Positions 8,868-17,730 of a stretch of DNA of 64,000 bases are shown here, in pieces. Made by a program: the position numbers and the translations under genes. The number at the start of each line of letters is the position of its first letter. Position 1 is the stretch's first letter. Source of the stretch: Coxiellaceae bacterium (GTDB lineage: Bacteria > Pseudomonadota > Gammaproteobacteria > Coxiellales > Coxiellaceae); contig JAUXWQ010000028.1 of assembly GCA_030680235.1 (NCBI GenBank), forward strand, positions 62,001 through 126,000. Direction: 5' to 3'. Below the pieces are notes generated by a model. It was given only the letters and a program-made list of their open reading frames with translations, did no database searches and had not been told where the DNA came from.

Positions 8868-10151
8868 ATGCAAACCATTCATCTTCCTTATCAAAAAAAC
8901 ACAGCCGATTTGTTTGATCATTTCGTACACTTACCCCATGCTATTTTTCTCGATAGCGCAGGATGCGATCGTTTCGATATTATCGCTGCTGACCCAATTA
9001 AAATCATTCATAATGACGTTTTTGAATCGATAAAATCTGAACTTTCAAATTTAGCCGCTGAAAACCCTTATCAATTACCTTTTACCATCGGTGCGATCGG
9101 CTATTTAAGTTATGACATTGGCAGAACATGTGAAACAATCCCCACTATCGCGAAGCACGATATTTCATTACCGGAAGCCATGATCGGTATTTATGATTGG
9201 AGCATTGTTGTCGATCATCTTCATCAGAAAACGTATTTTACAAGTGCACGAACCCCTAAAAAAACAAATGTATTGCTCTCTCTAATAAAAAAGAAAAAAC
9301 ATAAACAGGCTATTTTCAAAATTCGCAAAACATTTAAATCTAATATGACACCTGCCGCATATCGCAGTGCTTTTGAAACCATAAAAAAAAATATTCTCGA
9401 TGGGAACTGCTATCAAGTCAATTTAGCGCAGCGATTTTCGAGTGTTTATGAAGGCAATCCATGGACTGCTTATAAAATATTGCGTAAAAAAAATAAAGCG
9501 CCCTTCTCTGCTTTTATTAAAGTAAATAATAATGATGCCATTTTAAGCGCATCACCAGAACGTTTTATAAAAGTGGATAACCATTGCGTTGAAACAAAAC
9601 CAATTAAAGGCACCGCTAAAAGATTTGAAGATCCTGTTTTAGATAAAGCATCTGCAAATGAATTATTAAACAGTGAAAAAAATAATGCGGAAAATGTGAT
9701 GATTGTCGATTTATTACGAAATGACTTAAGCAAATCTTGCATTGCTGGATCTGTCATTGTTTCAAAATTATGCGCACTGGAAAGTTTTACTAACGTGCAT
9801 CATTTAGTCAGCACCATCCATGGAAAGCTATCAGAAAATAATACAACGATTGATGTTCTAAAAAACTGCTTTCCAGGCGGGTCCATTACTGGCGCACCTA
9901 AAATTGCAGCCATGAAGATTATTGAAGCGCTAGAACCACATCAAAGATCTCTTTACTGTGGGAGCATTTTTTACATAGATGCTTCGCACAAAATGGATAG
10001 TAATATCGCCATTCGAACTGCGCTTTGCAATGAAAACAATATTCACTGTTATGCCGGCGGTGGGATCGTGTATGATTCCGTATGTGAAGCTGAGTACGAG
10101 GAGTGTCTTGCCAAAGTCGGTAATATACTGCAAATTTTATCAGATATTTAA
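8868..10151 (+). CDS. pabB: aminodeoxychorismate synthase component I
   Basis: A 427-residue chorismate-binding enzyme that makes 4-amino-4-deoxychorismate for folate synthesis with a PabA glutaminase (not in the window). The N-terminal part (HLPHAIFLDSAGCDRFDIIAADP) is PabB-like. The C-terminal chorismate fold shows ETKPIKGTAKR, IVDLLRNDLSKSC, GSITGAPKIAAMKIIEALE and GGGIVYDSVCEAEYEECLAKVG. PIKGT is the PabB-type sequence at the aminating position, arguing against TrpE. xseA follows after 25 bp on the same strand, probably in one transcript. Confidence 0.93.
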   Translation: MQTIHLPYQKNTADLFDHFVHLPHAIFLDSAGCDRFDIIAADPIKIIHNDVFESIKSELSNLAAENPYQLPFTIGAIGYLSYDIGRTCETIPTIAKHDISLPEAMIGIYDWSIVVDHLHQKTYFTSARTPKKTNVLLSLIKKKKHKQAIFKIRKTFKSNMTPAAYRSAFETIKKNILDGNCYQVNLAQRFSSVYEGNPWTAYKILRKKNKAPFSAFIKVNNNDAILSASPERFIKVDNHCVETKPIKGTAKRFEDPVLDKASANELLNSEKNNAENVMIVDLLRNDLSKSCIAGSVIVSKLCALESFTNVHHLVSTIHGKLSENNTTIDVLKNCFPGGSITGAPKIAAMKIIEALEPHQRSLYCGSIFYIDASHKMDSNIAIRTALCNENNIHCYAGGGIVYDSVCEAEYEECLAKVGNILQILSDI

Positions 10152-10176
10152 CGCATACGTTATAAGGTGAATTGAT

Positions 10177-11391
10177 ATGAATGAAACAACGCTTTATTCC
10201 GTCACAACCTTAAACGCAGAGGTCAATCAGCTGCTCACCCATCATTTTGATTGTGTTTGTGTCACTGGCGAAATTTCAAACCTATCGCGTCCCAGCTCTG
10301 GTCATTATTATTTTTCACTAAAGGATGATAATGCACAAATTCGCTGCGCCTTCTTTCGCTTCAACCATCAAAAATTAAATTTTCAATTGGAAAATGGACA
10401 AGAAGTTATTATCACAGCACAAGTCTCAGTCTATGAACCTCGCGGGGATTATCAGTTGATCATCAAATCCATTCAATTAAATGGCTTAGGTGCACTACAA
10501 CTGGCTTTTGATCAACTCAAAAACAAGCTTGAAAAAACAGGGTTCTTTGATGAAAAAAATAAAAAACCATTGCCTTTGTTTCCCAAAAAAATTGGCATCA
10601 TCACCTCCCCCACGGGTGCTGCCTTACAAGATATTTTAAAAGTATTAAAACGTCGATTTCCTGCAATCCCGCTCTGTATTTATCCCGTTTCTGTTCAGGG
10701 TATTGATGCAAAAAACCAAATTGTAACGGCTATTCAAAACGCCAATCATGATGCAGCGTGCGATGTTATTCTCTTAGCGCGCGGCGGTGGTTCACTTGAA
10801 GATTTATGGGCATTCAACGAAGAAATTGTAGCTGTGGCTATTTTTAACAGCAACATTCCCGTTGTCACAGGCATTGGTCATCAAACGGATTTTACAATTG
10901 CCGATTTTGTTGCTGATATACGTGCACCGACTCCTTCTGCTGCCGCAGAGGTGATAACACCAGATAGCGACGCTTTATTACAACAATTGGCACAACATGC
11001 AAAACGATTGTCAAATTTAATATCAGCAAAAATACAACTGTATCAATTGCAATTGCAGCATTTACAAAAGCGATTACAGCACCCTAGAGAAAAATTACAA
11101 CAGCAAGCGCAACAGCTGGATCAATTAGAAAATCAACTAAAACGCCTCATACAATTTTCACTTGAAAATAAAAAAATGCAATTGCTTACAAAAGTAAAAA
11201 CCTTGGATGCACTCAGCCCCTTAAAAGTATTAGGACGTGGATTTAGCATTACTAAAAATAAAAAGACCGGCAACGTTATTTCGGATTGCGATAGCATTAA
11301 CACCGGAGATCAAATAATTACGTCGATTATTGATGGCGAAATTATTTCAACTGTATTGGAAATTAAGCAGCGATTCCCCACAACTATCTGA
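10177..11391 (+). CDS. xseA: exodeoxyribonuclease VII large subunit
   Basis: A 404-residue XseA with an N-terminal OB fold (residues about 1-100: VCVTGEISNLSRPSSGHYYFSLKD), the catalytic domain (IGIITSPTGAALQDILKVLKRRFP, LLARGGGSLEDLWAFNEE, VTGIGHQTDFTIADFVAD) and a C-terminal coiled coil rich in Q, L and K (about 265-345). It degrades single-stranded DNA with XseB; xseB is not adjacent. AAGGTG before ATG 10177 is a good ribosome binding site. A diverged MITE-like palindrome begins just past the stop codon. Confidence 0.95.
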   Translation: MNETTLYSVTTLNAEVNQLLTHHFDCVCVTGEISNLSRPSSGHYYFSLKDDNAQIRCAFFRFNHQKLNFQLENGQEVIITAQVSVYEPRGDYQLIIKSIQLNGLGALQLAFDQLKNKLEKTGFFDEKNKKPLPLFPKKIGIITSPTGAALQDILKVLKRRFPAIPLCIYPVSVQGIDAKNQIVTAIQNANHDAACDVILLARGGGSLEDLWAFNEEIVAVAIFNSNIPVVTGIGHQTDFTIADFVADIRAPTPSAAAEVITPDSDALLQQLAQHAKRLSNLISAKIQLYQLQLQHLQKRLQHPREKLQQQAQQLDQLENQLKRLIQFSLENKKMQLLTKVKTLDALSPLKVLGRGFSITKNKKTGNVISDCDSINTGDQIITSIIDGEIISTVLEIKQRFPTTI

Positions 11392-11400
11392 AAAACCGCT

Positions 11401-11520
11401 AATTTTCAGATTTTAGGCGAGGTTGAACGGTAATTTGTTGAGAAAAGCGCAGTGTACATGAAGTCCATGAGCATTTTCGAAACAAATTATCGTTCAAGAT
11501 CGTCAAAAGATGAAAATTTT
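11401..11520. repeat. palindromic element related to the MITE core
   Basis: Two arms of about 39 bp (11401-11439 and 11482-11520) are near inverted copies, for example GAACGGTAATTTGTT opposite AACAAATTATCGTTC. The loop reads GAGAAAAGCGCAGTGTAC...GAGCATTTT, closely matching the centre of the two 179-bp MITEs, but the arms differ and no GTAAC ends are seen. It is probably an older or different member of the same superfamily. It sits between xseA and the AraC-like gene. Confidence 0.6.
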
Positions 11521-11598
11521 TTATTCATCGAATTGCTGACTTATCATTATATAAACCTTAAATATCACAACTGTACCTTTAGACTAAAATTTTTTTGT

Positions 11599-11604
11599 TA
11601 TACT
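11599..11604 (+). promoter_or_regulatory. -10 element very close to the araC-like start codon
   Basis: TATACT lies 9 bases before the ATG at 11614, so transcription would begin about 3 bases before the start codon, giving a leaderless or nearly leaderless mRNA. No good Shine-Dalgarno sequence is visible and the -35 region is weak. This is an inference from spacing only. Confidence 0.35.
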
Positions 11605-11613
11605 GCGCTTACT

Positions 11614-12462
11614 ATGACAATCAATGTAGAACAAACTTATCAAGAGCGCATTTTAAAAGTGCTCATCTATATTCAAAATAATTTAGATAGCGAATTATCG
11701 CTAGAGGAACTTGCTGGTATCGCTTTTTTTTCGCCTTTCCATTTTCATCGTATTTTTACAACACACACTGGCGAATCCATTAAAAGCTATGTGCGTCGAT
11801 TACGTCTAGAGCGCGCAACGCGTGATTTATCTTATACCGATTTATCATTAATGAAAATTTCAGAGCGCGCAGGGTACGATACCCAACAATCCTTTCATCG
11901 GGCATTTAAAGAAACCTATCACGAAACACCTAAAAATTTTCGCACGCACGCATCAGATGATATCCATAAAGTATCACAAAGCATGCTTGAAATACCTTCA
12001 GTTCGAATTAAAAATATAGAACCTTTTCGTGTGGCATTTGTGAGACACATTGGACCTTACTCAGAAATTATGCAAGCATGGCACCAGCTCAGCGTCCAGA
12101 TTGGCTTACCCTGCATACTCTCAAAAGACACCCTCAAAATTAGTATTGCGTACGACACAACAGAAGCAACACCGGAAAATAAATTACGTTATGATGCGTG
12201 CATCACGCTAAATGCACTGCCTGATTTCAAACCAAAAGGACAAATCGGCGCTCAAACCATTCATGGCGGAAACTATGCGGTAGTAACCCATCACGGTGCC
12301 TTAGAAACGATTGAGTCAACCTATATTGCGTTATTTGGATTGTGGCTTCCACAAAGTGGACATGAGCCTTCTGATCATCCGAATTTTTTATTACACAGAA
12401 CCAACCCCATTGAAACAGCTACAGATCAATTGATAACGGATATTTATTTACCCATTAAATAA
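11614..12462 (+). CDS. AraC-family regulator with GyrI-like effector-binding domain
   Basis: A 282-residue protein. Residues 1-110 form a double helix-turn-helix AraC/XylS domain (VLIYIQNNLDSELSLEELAG, PFHFHRIFTTHTGESI, SFHRAFKETYHETPKNFR). Residues about 125-280 form a GyrI/SbmC-like small-molecule-binding domain (VRIKNIEPFRVAFVRHIGPY). This order is that of the Rob/BltR-like transcription activators for drug or stress response. The frame is open further upstream (to 11452), but that part is intergenic repeat DNA; ATG 11614 gives the normal AraC N terminus. The regulated target is unknown. Confidence 0.87.
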   Translation: MTINVEQTYQERILKVLIYIQNNLDSELSLEELAGIAFFSPFHFHRIFTTHTGESIKSYVRRLRLERATRDLSYTDLSLMKISERAGYDTQQSFHRAFKETYHETPKNFRTHASDDIHKVSQSMLEIPSVRIKNIEPFRVAFVRHIGPYSEIMQAWHQLSVQIGLPCILSKDTLKISIAYDTTEATPENKLRYDACITLNALPDFKPKGQIGAQTIHGGNYAVVTHHGALETIESTYIALFGLWLPQSGHEPSDHPNFLLHRTNPIETATDQLITDIYLPIK

Positions 12463-12470
12463 AACCATCA

Positions 12471-12499
12471 TTGTTGATCAGGCCAAAACCGGCTATGAT
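12471..12499 (+). promoter_or_regulatory. sigma70-type promoter for rsfS-rlmH-mrdA
   Basis: TTGTTG (12471-12476) and TATGAT (12494-12499) are separated by exactly 17 bp, and lie about 25 bases before the rsfS start codon. It would drive the tightly spaced rsfS-rlmH-mrdA-hydrolase group. Confidence 0.6.
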
Positions 12500-12523
12500 G
12501 ACCATTTTACTGTTGAGAACGCT

Positions 12524-12871
12524 ATGCAAACCAAAGAATTAATCCCTTTTATTCAAGCACAGCTTGAAGATACCAAAGCCCTTGATATCACTGTGCTAGA
12601 TGTATCCAAACTCAGCAACACCATTGATGCCATGATTATTGCAACAGCAACTTCCTCCCGTCATGCGCAATCAGTTGCAAAAAAACTAGTTGATGCGGTA
12701 AAAGCTGCGGGTGTACGTCCTTTAGGCGTTGAGGGCGAAACCTTTGGCGAATGGATTTTAATTGATTGTTACGATGTACTGGTTCACATCATGCTCAAAG
12801 AACAGCGTGAATTGTATGACCTTGAAAAATTATGGTCTGCCACTGAAGAACACCTGAAAAACAAAAAATGA
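12524..12871 (+). CDS. rsfS: ribosomal silencing factor RsfS
   Basis: A 115-residue protein of the Iojap/RsfS family, which binds ribosomal protein L14 and blocks subunit joining when nutrients are short. The conserved core includes LSNTIDAMIIATATSSRHAQ, VEGETFGEWILIDCYDVLVH and MLKEQRELYDLEKLW. The stop codon overlaps the rlmH start as ATGA. The rsfS-rlmH-mrdA order is the conserved gammaproteobacterial arrangement, although nadD and holA, often upstream, are not here. Confidence 0.95.
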   Translation: MQTKELIPFIQAQLEDTKALDITVLDVSKLSNTIDAMIIATATSSRHAQSVAKKLVDAVKAAGVRPLGVEGETFGEWILIDCYDVLVHIMLKEQRELYDLEKLWSATEEHLKNKK

Positions 12872-13332
12872 TCTCTATCATTGCCGTAGGAAAAAACATG
12901 CCCTCTTGGGTTTCAGAGGGTGTCGATGAATACACACAGCGCATGCCTTTAGACTATCGCACGCGCTTTATCGAAATACCGCTTGAAAAGCGCGGGAAAA
13001 ATGCTGATCTCTCAAAAATTATCGCGACGGAAGAAAATAAAATCACCGCAAACATTCCAAAAGACAGTATTTGCATTGCCCTCGACAGAATTGGTAAAAC
13101 AATTAATACCATTACTCTCGCCAAACATCTTCAAACATGGCACGATAACCGTCAGGAAATTTGTTTCATCATTGGTGGCCCCGAAGGATTAAGCGAGGCA
13201 TTTTTGAAAAAAACAAATCTGGTGTGGTCTTTGTCAGCAATGACCTTACCTCACCCACTTGTACGGATCGTGCTTTCAGAACAGCTCTATCGTGCATGGA
13301 GTATTACAGTTAATCACCCATATCATCGGTAG
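12868..13332 (+). CDS. rlmH: 23S rRNA pseudouridine-1915 N3-methyltransferase
   Basis: A 154-residue SPOUT methyltransferase (E. coli RlmH is 155) acting on pseudouridine 1915 in helix 69 of 23S rRNA. It shows the family start MISIIAVGKNMPSWVSEG, the SAM-binding knot segment FIIGGPEGLSEAF and the C terminus MTLPHPLVRIVLSEQLYRAWSI ending in YHR. Translationally coupled to rsfS. Confidence 0.96.
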   Translation: MISIIAVGKNMPSWVSEGVDEYTQRMPLDYRTRFIEIPLEKRGKNADLSKIIATEENKITANIPKDSICIALDRIGKTINTITLAKHLQTWHDNRQEICFIIGGPEGLSEAFLKKTNLVWSLSAMTLPHPLVRIVLSEQLYRAWSITVNHPYHR

Positions 13333-13338
13333 GCGTCG

Positions 13339-15738
13339 ATGTCGTCCATGAAAAATCATACGGAAGTTTCTCGTTTTCAGCGACGCAGTATCGTTTGTGC
13401 CATTATTGTCTTTATTTTATTTTTTCTGCTTGTTTTACGCTTGATATATTTGCAAATTATTGAACATCGTTTTTACAACACCCTCTCCGAACGCAATGTC
13501 ATCAACGTCATCCCTGTTACCCCTAATCGTGGCATTATTTATGATCGCACTGGCGTAGTGCTTGCAAAAAACCTTCCCGTGTATAGCTTAATGATTACAA
13601 CTGCGCGCGTAAAAAATGTGAATGCCACCTTAGAAGCGTTAAAAACAGTCGTTAACCTTACACCCGAAGAAATTAAAACATTTGAACGTATTCGAAACCA
13701 ATATTATCCCTATCAGGCAATTCCCTTAAAAAAAGCATTAACAGAAGCGGAAGTTGATCGTTTTTATATTGAACAATATCGTTTCCCGGGCGTTACCGCA
13801 CAAACAAACATGATTCGTAGTTACCCTCTTGGCGCCACTTTAAGTGGTGCCGTAGGCTATGTTGGCCGAATCACTGCTAAGGAATTTGCTGAAGTTGACC
13901 CAAGCAATTACAGTGCATCCGATGACATCGGAAAAGCCGGAGTTGAAGCAGAAGATGAAGTATTGCTGCACGGAAAAACAGGCTCAGAACAAGCCGAAAT
14001 TGATGCCAATGGCAAAGTGGTTCGTATTCTTAAAATGAAACCTGCAACACCTGGCGATAACTTATATTTAACGATTGATAGCAAATTACAAACCTACGCC
14101 GAAAAATTATTAGGCGATAATTCAGGCGCCATTGTTGCCATTCAGCCCTCAACAGGGCAAGTCCTAGCATTGGTAACAAAACCTAATTACGACCCCAATA
14201 TTTTCTCAGGACGCATGTCGCAAGCACAATACAAAGCCATTATGTTTAACCCTGACCATCCCTTATTTAATCGCGCCACACGCGGATTGTATGCGCCTGG
14301 CTCGACCATTAAACCTTTTATTTCATTTTATGCATTAGATAATCATGTCATTGATACACAAGATTATATCTTTGATCCAGGCTGGTTTCAGTTGCCCCGC
14401 ACACAGCATATTTACCACAACTGGACTTGGAACTTACATCATACCGGTGCTGGCTGGGTTAACGTAACAAAAGCAATTATGACATCATGCGATACTTTCT
14501 TTTATCAACTAGCAGTTGTGCTCGGCATTGATCGTTTAGATGAGGCACTGACACAGTTTGGCTTTGGACAACTAACAGGTATTAATTTACCGCTTGAATT
14601 AAAAGGCGTTGTACCCTCACCATCATGGAAAGAAGCGCACATAGGACATCCCTGGTATGAAGGCGATACCGTGATTACCGGCATTGGTCAAGGCTTTACC
14701 TTGGTAACACCTCTCCAACTTGCCAATGCCGTTGCAACCATGGCGAATCGTGGTCAACGCATACAACCAACTGTTCTCTTGAAAATTCAGCAACCCAGTG
14801 GTACTACAACAGAAATGCAACCCATTTTAGAATCTGCAATTAACGCAAAAGACCCGAAGGCCTGGGATATTGTCATTCAAGCAATGGAGAGCGTGATAAC
14901 AAATCCCCAAGGAACTGCGTATCACTATTGGGGAAAACAAGCCTCTTATACGGTTGCTGCAAAAACAGGTACTGCGCAGGTCGTTCGCGAGAAAAAAGAT
15001 GCACATATTCCGCAAAATGAAACGCCTTTTAAAGAACGAGACAATCACTGGTTCGTTGCCTTTGCACCAACAGATCACCCACAAATTGCGCTTGCCATTA
15101 TTGTTGAACACAACCCTATTGCTGTGCAAATTGGTCGACAAATTCTCGATTTTTATATGGATGAGCTGAAACAACAAGCACAACCAAAAACAGCAACGCC
15201 GAATGCAACATTACCCGCACCAACAAGCGAACAAAACACCGTTGCATTACCCGCACCTGAAGGTGCCGCGAAAATTCAAGAAGATTTACAAGATGACTTA
15301 CAGCAAGAAATGCGTTTACAACAAGTGGATCACCCACCAACACCAGAGCAACTGCAGCAACAAATGGATTCGAATCTGAATGAAGAAGTTGACATGTCCG
15401 CCTCACCCGAAAAAGATGAGGAAGACACCAGCGAAAACGATAATAAAGCAGATTCATCAACAGCAGGCTCTGCTGGGTTTCAAAAAATAGCACCTGCACC
15501 AAACAGTCATTCTGCTGCGCCTACAACACCCCCTTCAGATTCTAACTCTGCAGTACCCATAACACAAAACACCGAACCTGTTAATCCACCCACTTCTCCA
15601 CCACCTAACAATGCACCAACCCCTGCAGTCATAAACACAAATAACGCAAGCGATCTAAGGTCTTCAAAAAATAAAGATCCTGATCAAAACACTGATGCCG
15701 GAGCACCCAATCAAAATGCCGATCCTGAAAATCAATGA
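13339..15738 (+). CDS. mrdA: penicillin-binding protein 2 with long disordered C-terminal tail
   Basis: A 799-residue class B PBP; E. coli PBP2 has 633. One N-terminal membrane anchor (about 18-40), a pedestal domain (RGIIYDRTGVVLAKNLPVYSL) and a transpeptidase domain with STIK (S322, K325), SCD (383-385) and KTGT (542-545). It cross-links peptidoglycan during rod elongation with RodA and MreBCD. From about residue 615 a tail of some 185 residues rich in P, Q, N, T, A, E and D follows (for example PPTPEQLQQQMDSN), periplasmic by topology and apparently disordered. rodA, the usual next gene, is absent; a hydrolase gene overlaps the last 23 bases. Confidence 0.94.
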   Translation: MSSMKNHTEVSRFQRRSIVCAIIVFILFFLLVLRLIYLQIIEHRFYNTLSERNVINVIPVTPNRGIIYDRTGVVLAKNLPVYSLMITTARVKNVNATLEALKTVVNLTPEEIKTFERIRNQYYPYQAIPLKKALTEAEVDRFYIEQYRFPGVTAQTNMIRSYPLGATLSGAVGYVGRITAKEFAEVDPSNYSASDDIGKAGVEAEDEVLLHGKTGSEQAEIDANGKVVRILKMKPATPGDNLYLTIDSKLQTYAEKLLGDNSGAIVAIQPSTGQVLALVTKPNYDPNIFSGRMSQAQYKAIMFNPDHPLFNRATRGLYAPGSTIKPFISFYALDNHVIDTQDYIFDPGWFQLPRTQHIYHNWTWNLHHTGAGWVNVTKAIMTSCDTFFYQLAVVLGIDRLDEALTQFGFGQLTGINLPLELKGVVPSPSWKEAHIGHPWYEGDTVITGIGQGFTLVTPLQLANAVATMANRGQRIQPTVLLKIQQPSGTTTEMQPILESAINAKDPKAWDIVIQAMESVITNPQGTAYHYWGKQASYTVAAKTGTAQVVREKKDAHIPQNETPFKERDNHWFVAFAPTDHPQIALAIIVEHNPIAVQIGRQILDFYMDELKQQAQPKTATPNATLPAPTSEQNTVALPAPEGAAKIQEDLQDDLQQEMRLQQVDHPPTPEQLQQQMDSNLNEEVDMSASPEKDEEDTSENDNKADSSTAGSAGFQKIAPAPNSHSAAPTTPPSDSNSAVPITQNTEPVNPPTSPPPNNAPTPAVINTNNASDLRSSKNKDPDQNTDAGAPNQNADPENQ

Positions 15739-16522
15739 TATTGACCTGTATTATGAACAACATGGCAAGGGTCCAGATTTGGTCTTAATTGGTGGTCTTA
15801 CCTCCGATCATCAAGTGTGGAAATCAACACTGCGTTTATTATCTGCTCATTTTCGCGTATTGATTTTTGATAATCGTGGGGCTGGGCAAACTTCTGCACC
15901 CGATTATCCTTACACAATGGAAATGATGGCGAATGACACCTTAGCGCTGATGAATGCGCTTAATATTAGCAAAGCCGCTATTTTAGGACATTCCATGGGT
16001 GGTGGGATTGCAATGCAAATTGCCTTGCTTGCCCCTTTACGTGTAGAAAAGTTAATCATTGCCTGTTCACGTGGAAAAATAAGCGCTGTCTCTTCCATGA
16101 TATTTTCAATGCGTGAAAAATTACAAGCGCTGGGCATAGGCAACGACTTACTTGCAGAATATGTGATGCCCTTTTTATTTAGCGAGGATTTTTTAAAAAT
16201 TAATTTAAATGTGAGTGGCTTTTCGCAGTGGACGCTACGCAATCCGCATCCGCAGTCAGCTATTGGATTTAAGCATCAATTAAACGCTTCAAGATCAAAA
16301 GATTTTACGAATGAATTGGAAAAGATCGTAGCACCTACGTTGGTTATTGCTGGCACAGAAGATATGATCGCAACGCTTACTCAAACAGAAAATCTCGCAA
16401 AATCTCTTAAAAATGGAACGCTGGCTACCATCAAAAATTGCGCGCATATGCCACATGTGGAATATCCAAGAGAATTTAGTCAGATTGTGTTGCAGTTTTT
16501 AACCCCTCATCTCTCGATGTAA
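15716..16522 (+). CDS. alpha/beta-fold hydrolase
   Basis: A 268-residue alpha/beta hydrolase. It shows the oxyanion region LVLIGGLTSDHQVW, DNRGAGQTSAP, the nucleophile elbow GHSMGGG (S93), an acid in GTEDMIATL and a histidine near NCAHMPHVEYP, a complete catalytic triad. Resembles 3-oxoadipate enol-lactonase-like or esterase hydrolases; substrate unknown. ATG 15716 (GGAG 12 bases upstream) overlaps the end of mrdA by 23 bases, so expression is coupled to it. The stop codon lies inside the REP-like hairpin that follows. Confidence 0.87.
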   Translation: MPILKINDIDLYYEQHGKGPDLVLIGGLTSDHQVWKSTLRLLSAHFRVLIFDNRGAGQTSAPDYPYTMEMMANDTLALMNALNISKAAILGHSMGGGIAMQIALLAPLRVEKLIIACSRGKISAVSSMIFSMREKLQALGIGNDLLAEYVMPFLFSEDFLKINLNVSGFSQWTLRNPHPQSAIGFKHQLNASRSKDFTNELEKIVAPTLVIAGTEDMIATLTQTENLAKSLKNGTLATIKNCAHMPHVEYPREFSQIVLQFLTPHLSM

Positions 16523-16614
16523 GTATGTGCGCGTAAGCGAGTGTGTTTTTGCAGCGTTTGGTGCGACAAGATATCCTGCAAAACACTCGCTTACACGCAT
16601 GCTCACATCGAGAA
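16511..16614. repeat. R2 REP-like inverted repeat, copy 1
   Basis: Imperfect palindrome with arms 16511-16554 and 16576-16614; both carry TCTCGATGT and AAGCGAGTGT followed by TTTTGCAG. It fills the space between the convergent hydrolase and alr genes and includes the hydrolase stop codon. Member of a family with clear copies at 41719, 44938 and half-copies elsewhere. Could form a transcript-end hairpin for both genes. Confidence 0.8.
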
Positions 16615-16620
16615 TACAAC

Positions 16621-17718
16621 TCACGGCACAATCACTGACAACACACGCCCCGTTAAATGACATAACAACTCATGCGATACCGTATTCACATTTTCTGCAA
16701 TTTCAGACACTAATAACTGTTCACCCCACAAAATAACCGTATCATCTACTGCGGCATTTTTTACATGAGAAATATCAACGGTTATCATATCCATCGACAC
16801 ACGCCCAACAATGGGACAACGCTGATCACGAATTAAAACAGGCGTTCCGTTTTTTGCCTGCCTGGGATAACTATCGCCATAACCCATGCCGACAATACCA
16901 ATGGTCATATCAGAAGGTGCAACAAAGGTGCAAGAATACCCAATTTTTTCACCTTTTTTAACGTCTTTAATCGCAATTAATTTTGAACTCAAAGTCATTG
17001 CCGGACGAAAATCTTTCATTAAACTATTACGAGGATCATTCGTTGCAAAGGGTGAAATACCATACATCATCAAACCGGGACGAATCCAATCAAAAGCCGC
17101 CTCTGGATACGCTAAAATACCCGCGGAATTTAAAATGCTTTTTTCTGTTTGAATAGTTTTTGTGATTTTCTCAAAGCAATGAATTTGCTGTTCTGTAAAA
17201 ACAGCATCCATATTATCGGCATCTGCTAAATGCGAACACACCACAAAAGGTTTTTTAATTACGGGTAATTGCATTAACGTCGAATACACATCGGAAAATT
17301 GATGATAATCAAAACCCAATCGATGCATACCTGTATCGATTTTCAACCAAATAGTCAGTACATCTTTTTCGGAAAAAACAGATTGTTTTAGCAAAGCTAA
17401 CTGCTGATGATCATGAATACAGGCAACCAAACCAGGATCGCGTAGAAATAAATGTAATTCTTCTTGTGTAATAAAACCACGCATTACCACAATTTTTTGC
17501 GTTATTCCTGCAACGCGCAATTGCAAGGCTTCACCAATTGTTGCAACCCCTAATGCATCCACATCTGAAAGCGTCTGTGCAATAGGAACTAATCCATGCC
17601 CATAAGCATTACTTTTAACCATCGCTAATATTTTTTTGCCTGGTATCATCGCACGTAGTTGACGAATATTATTTCGCACATGATCAAGGGTAACAGTGGC
17701 AATCGCAGTTTGATTCAT
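16621..17718 (-). CDS. alr: alanine racemase
   Basis: A 365-residue fold-type III PLP enzyme that converts L- to D-alanine for peptidoglycan. The PLP lysine is K35 in AMVKSNAYGHG; other family blocks are WLKIDTGMHRLGF, VCSHLADADN, RPGLMMYGISPF, KIGYSCTFVAP with the catalytic tyrosine, and GRVSMDMITVDI. The ATG at 17718 is preceded within 40 bases by four hexamer repeats (17731-17754), an unusual leader. Length is normal (E. coli Alr 359). Confidence 0.96.
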   Translation of the reverse strand: MNQTAIATVTLDHVRNNIRQLRAMIPGKKILAMVKSNAYGHGLVPIAQTLSDVDALGVATIGEALQLRVAGITQKIVVMRGFITQEELHLFLRDPGLVACIHDHQQLALLKQSVFSEKDVLTIWLKIDTGMHRLGFDYHQFSDVYSTLMQLPVIKKPFVVCSHLADADNMDAVFTEQQIHCFEKITKTIQTEKSILNSAGILAYPEAAFDWIRPGLMMYGISPFATNDPRNSLMKDFRPAMTLSSKLIAIKDVKKGEKIGYSCTFVAPSDMTIGIVGMGYGDSYPRQAKNGTPVLIRDQRCPIVGRVSMDMITVDISHVKNAAVDDTVILWGEQLLVSEIAENVNTVSHELLCHLTGRVLSVIVP

Positions 17719-17730
17719 AAGTAGCTATCA

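Noticed and set aside
11452-11613. N-terminal extension of the AraC-like regulator
   Set aside because: Translates the palindromic repeat and promoter; the AraC domain starts at ATG 11614.
15116-15502. Long minus-strand frame opposite the PBP2 tail
   Set aside because: Shadow of the low-complexity P/Q/A-rich coding strand; no ribosome binding site or family match.
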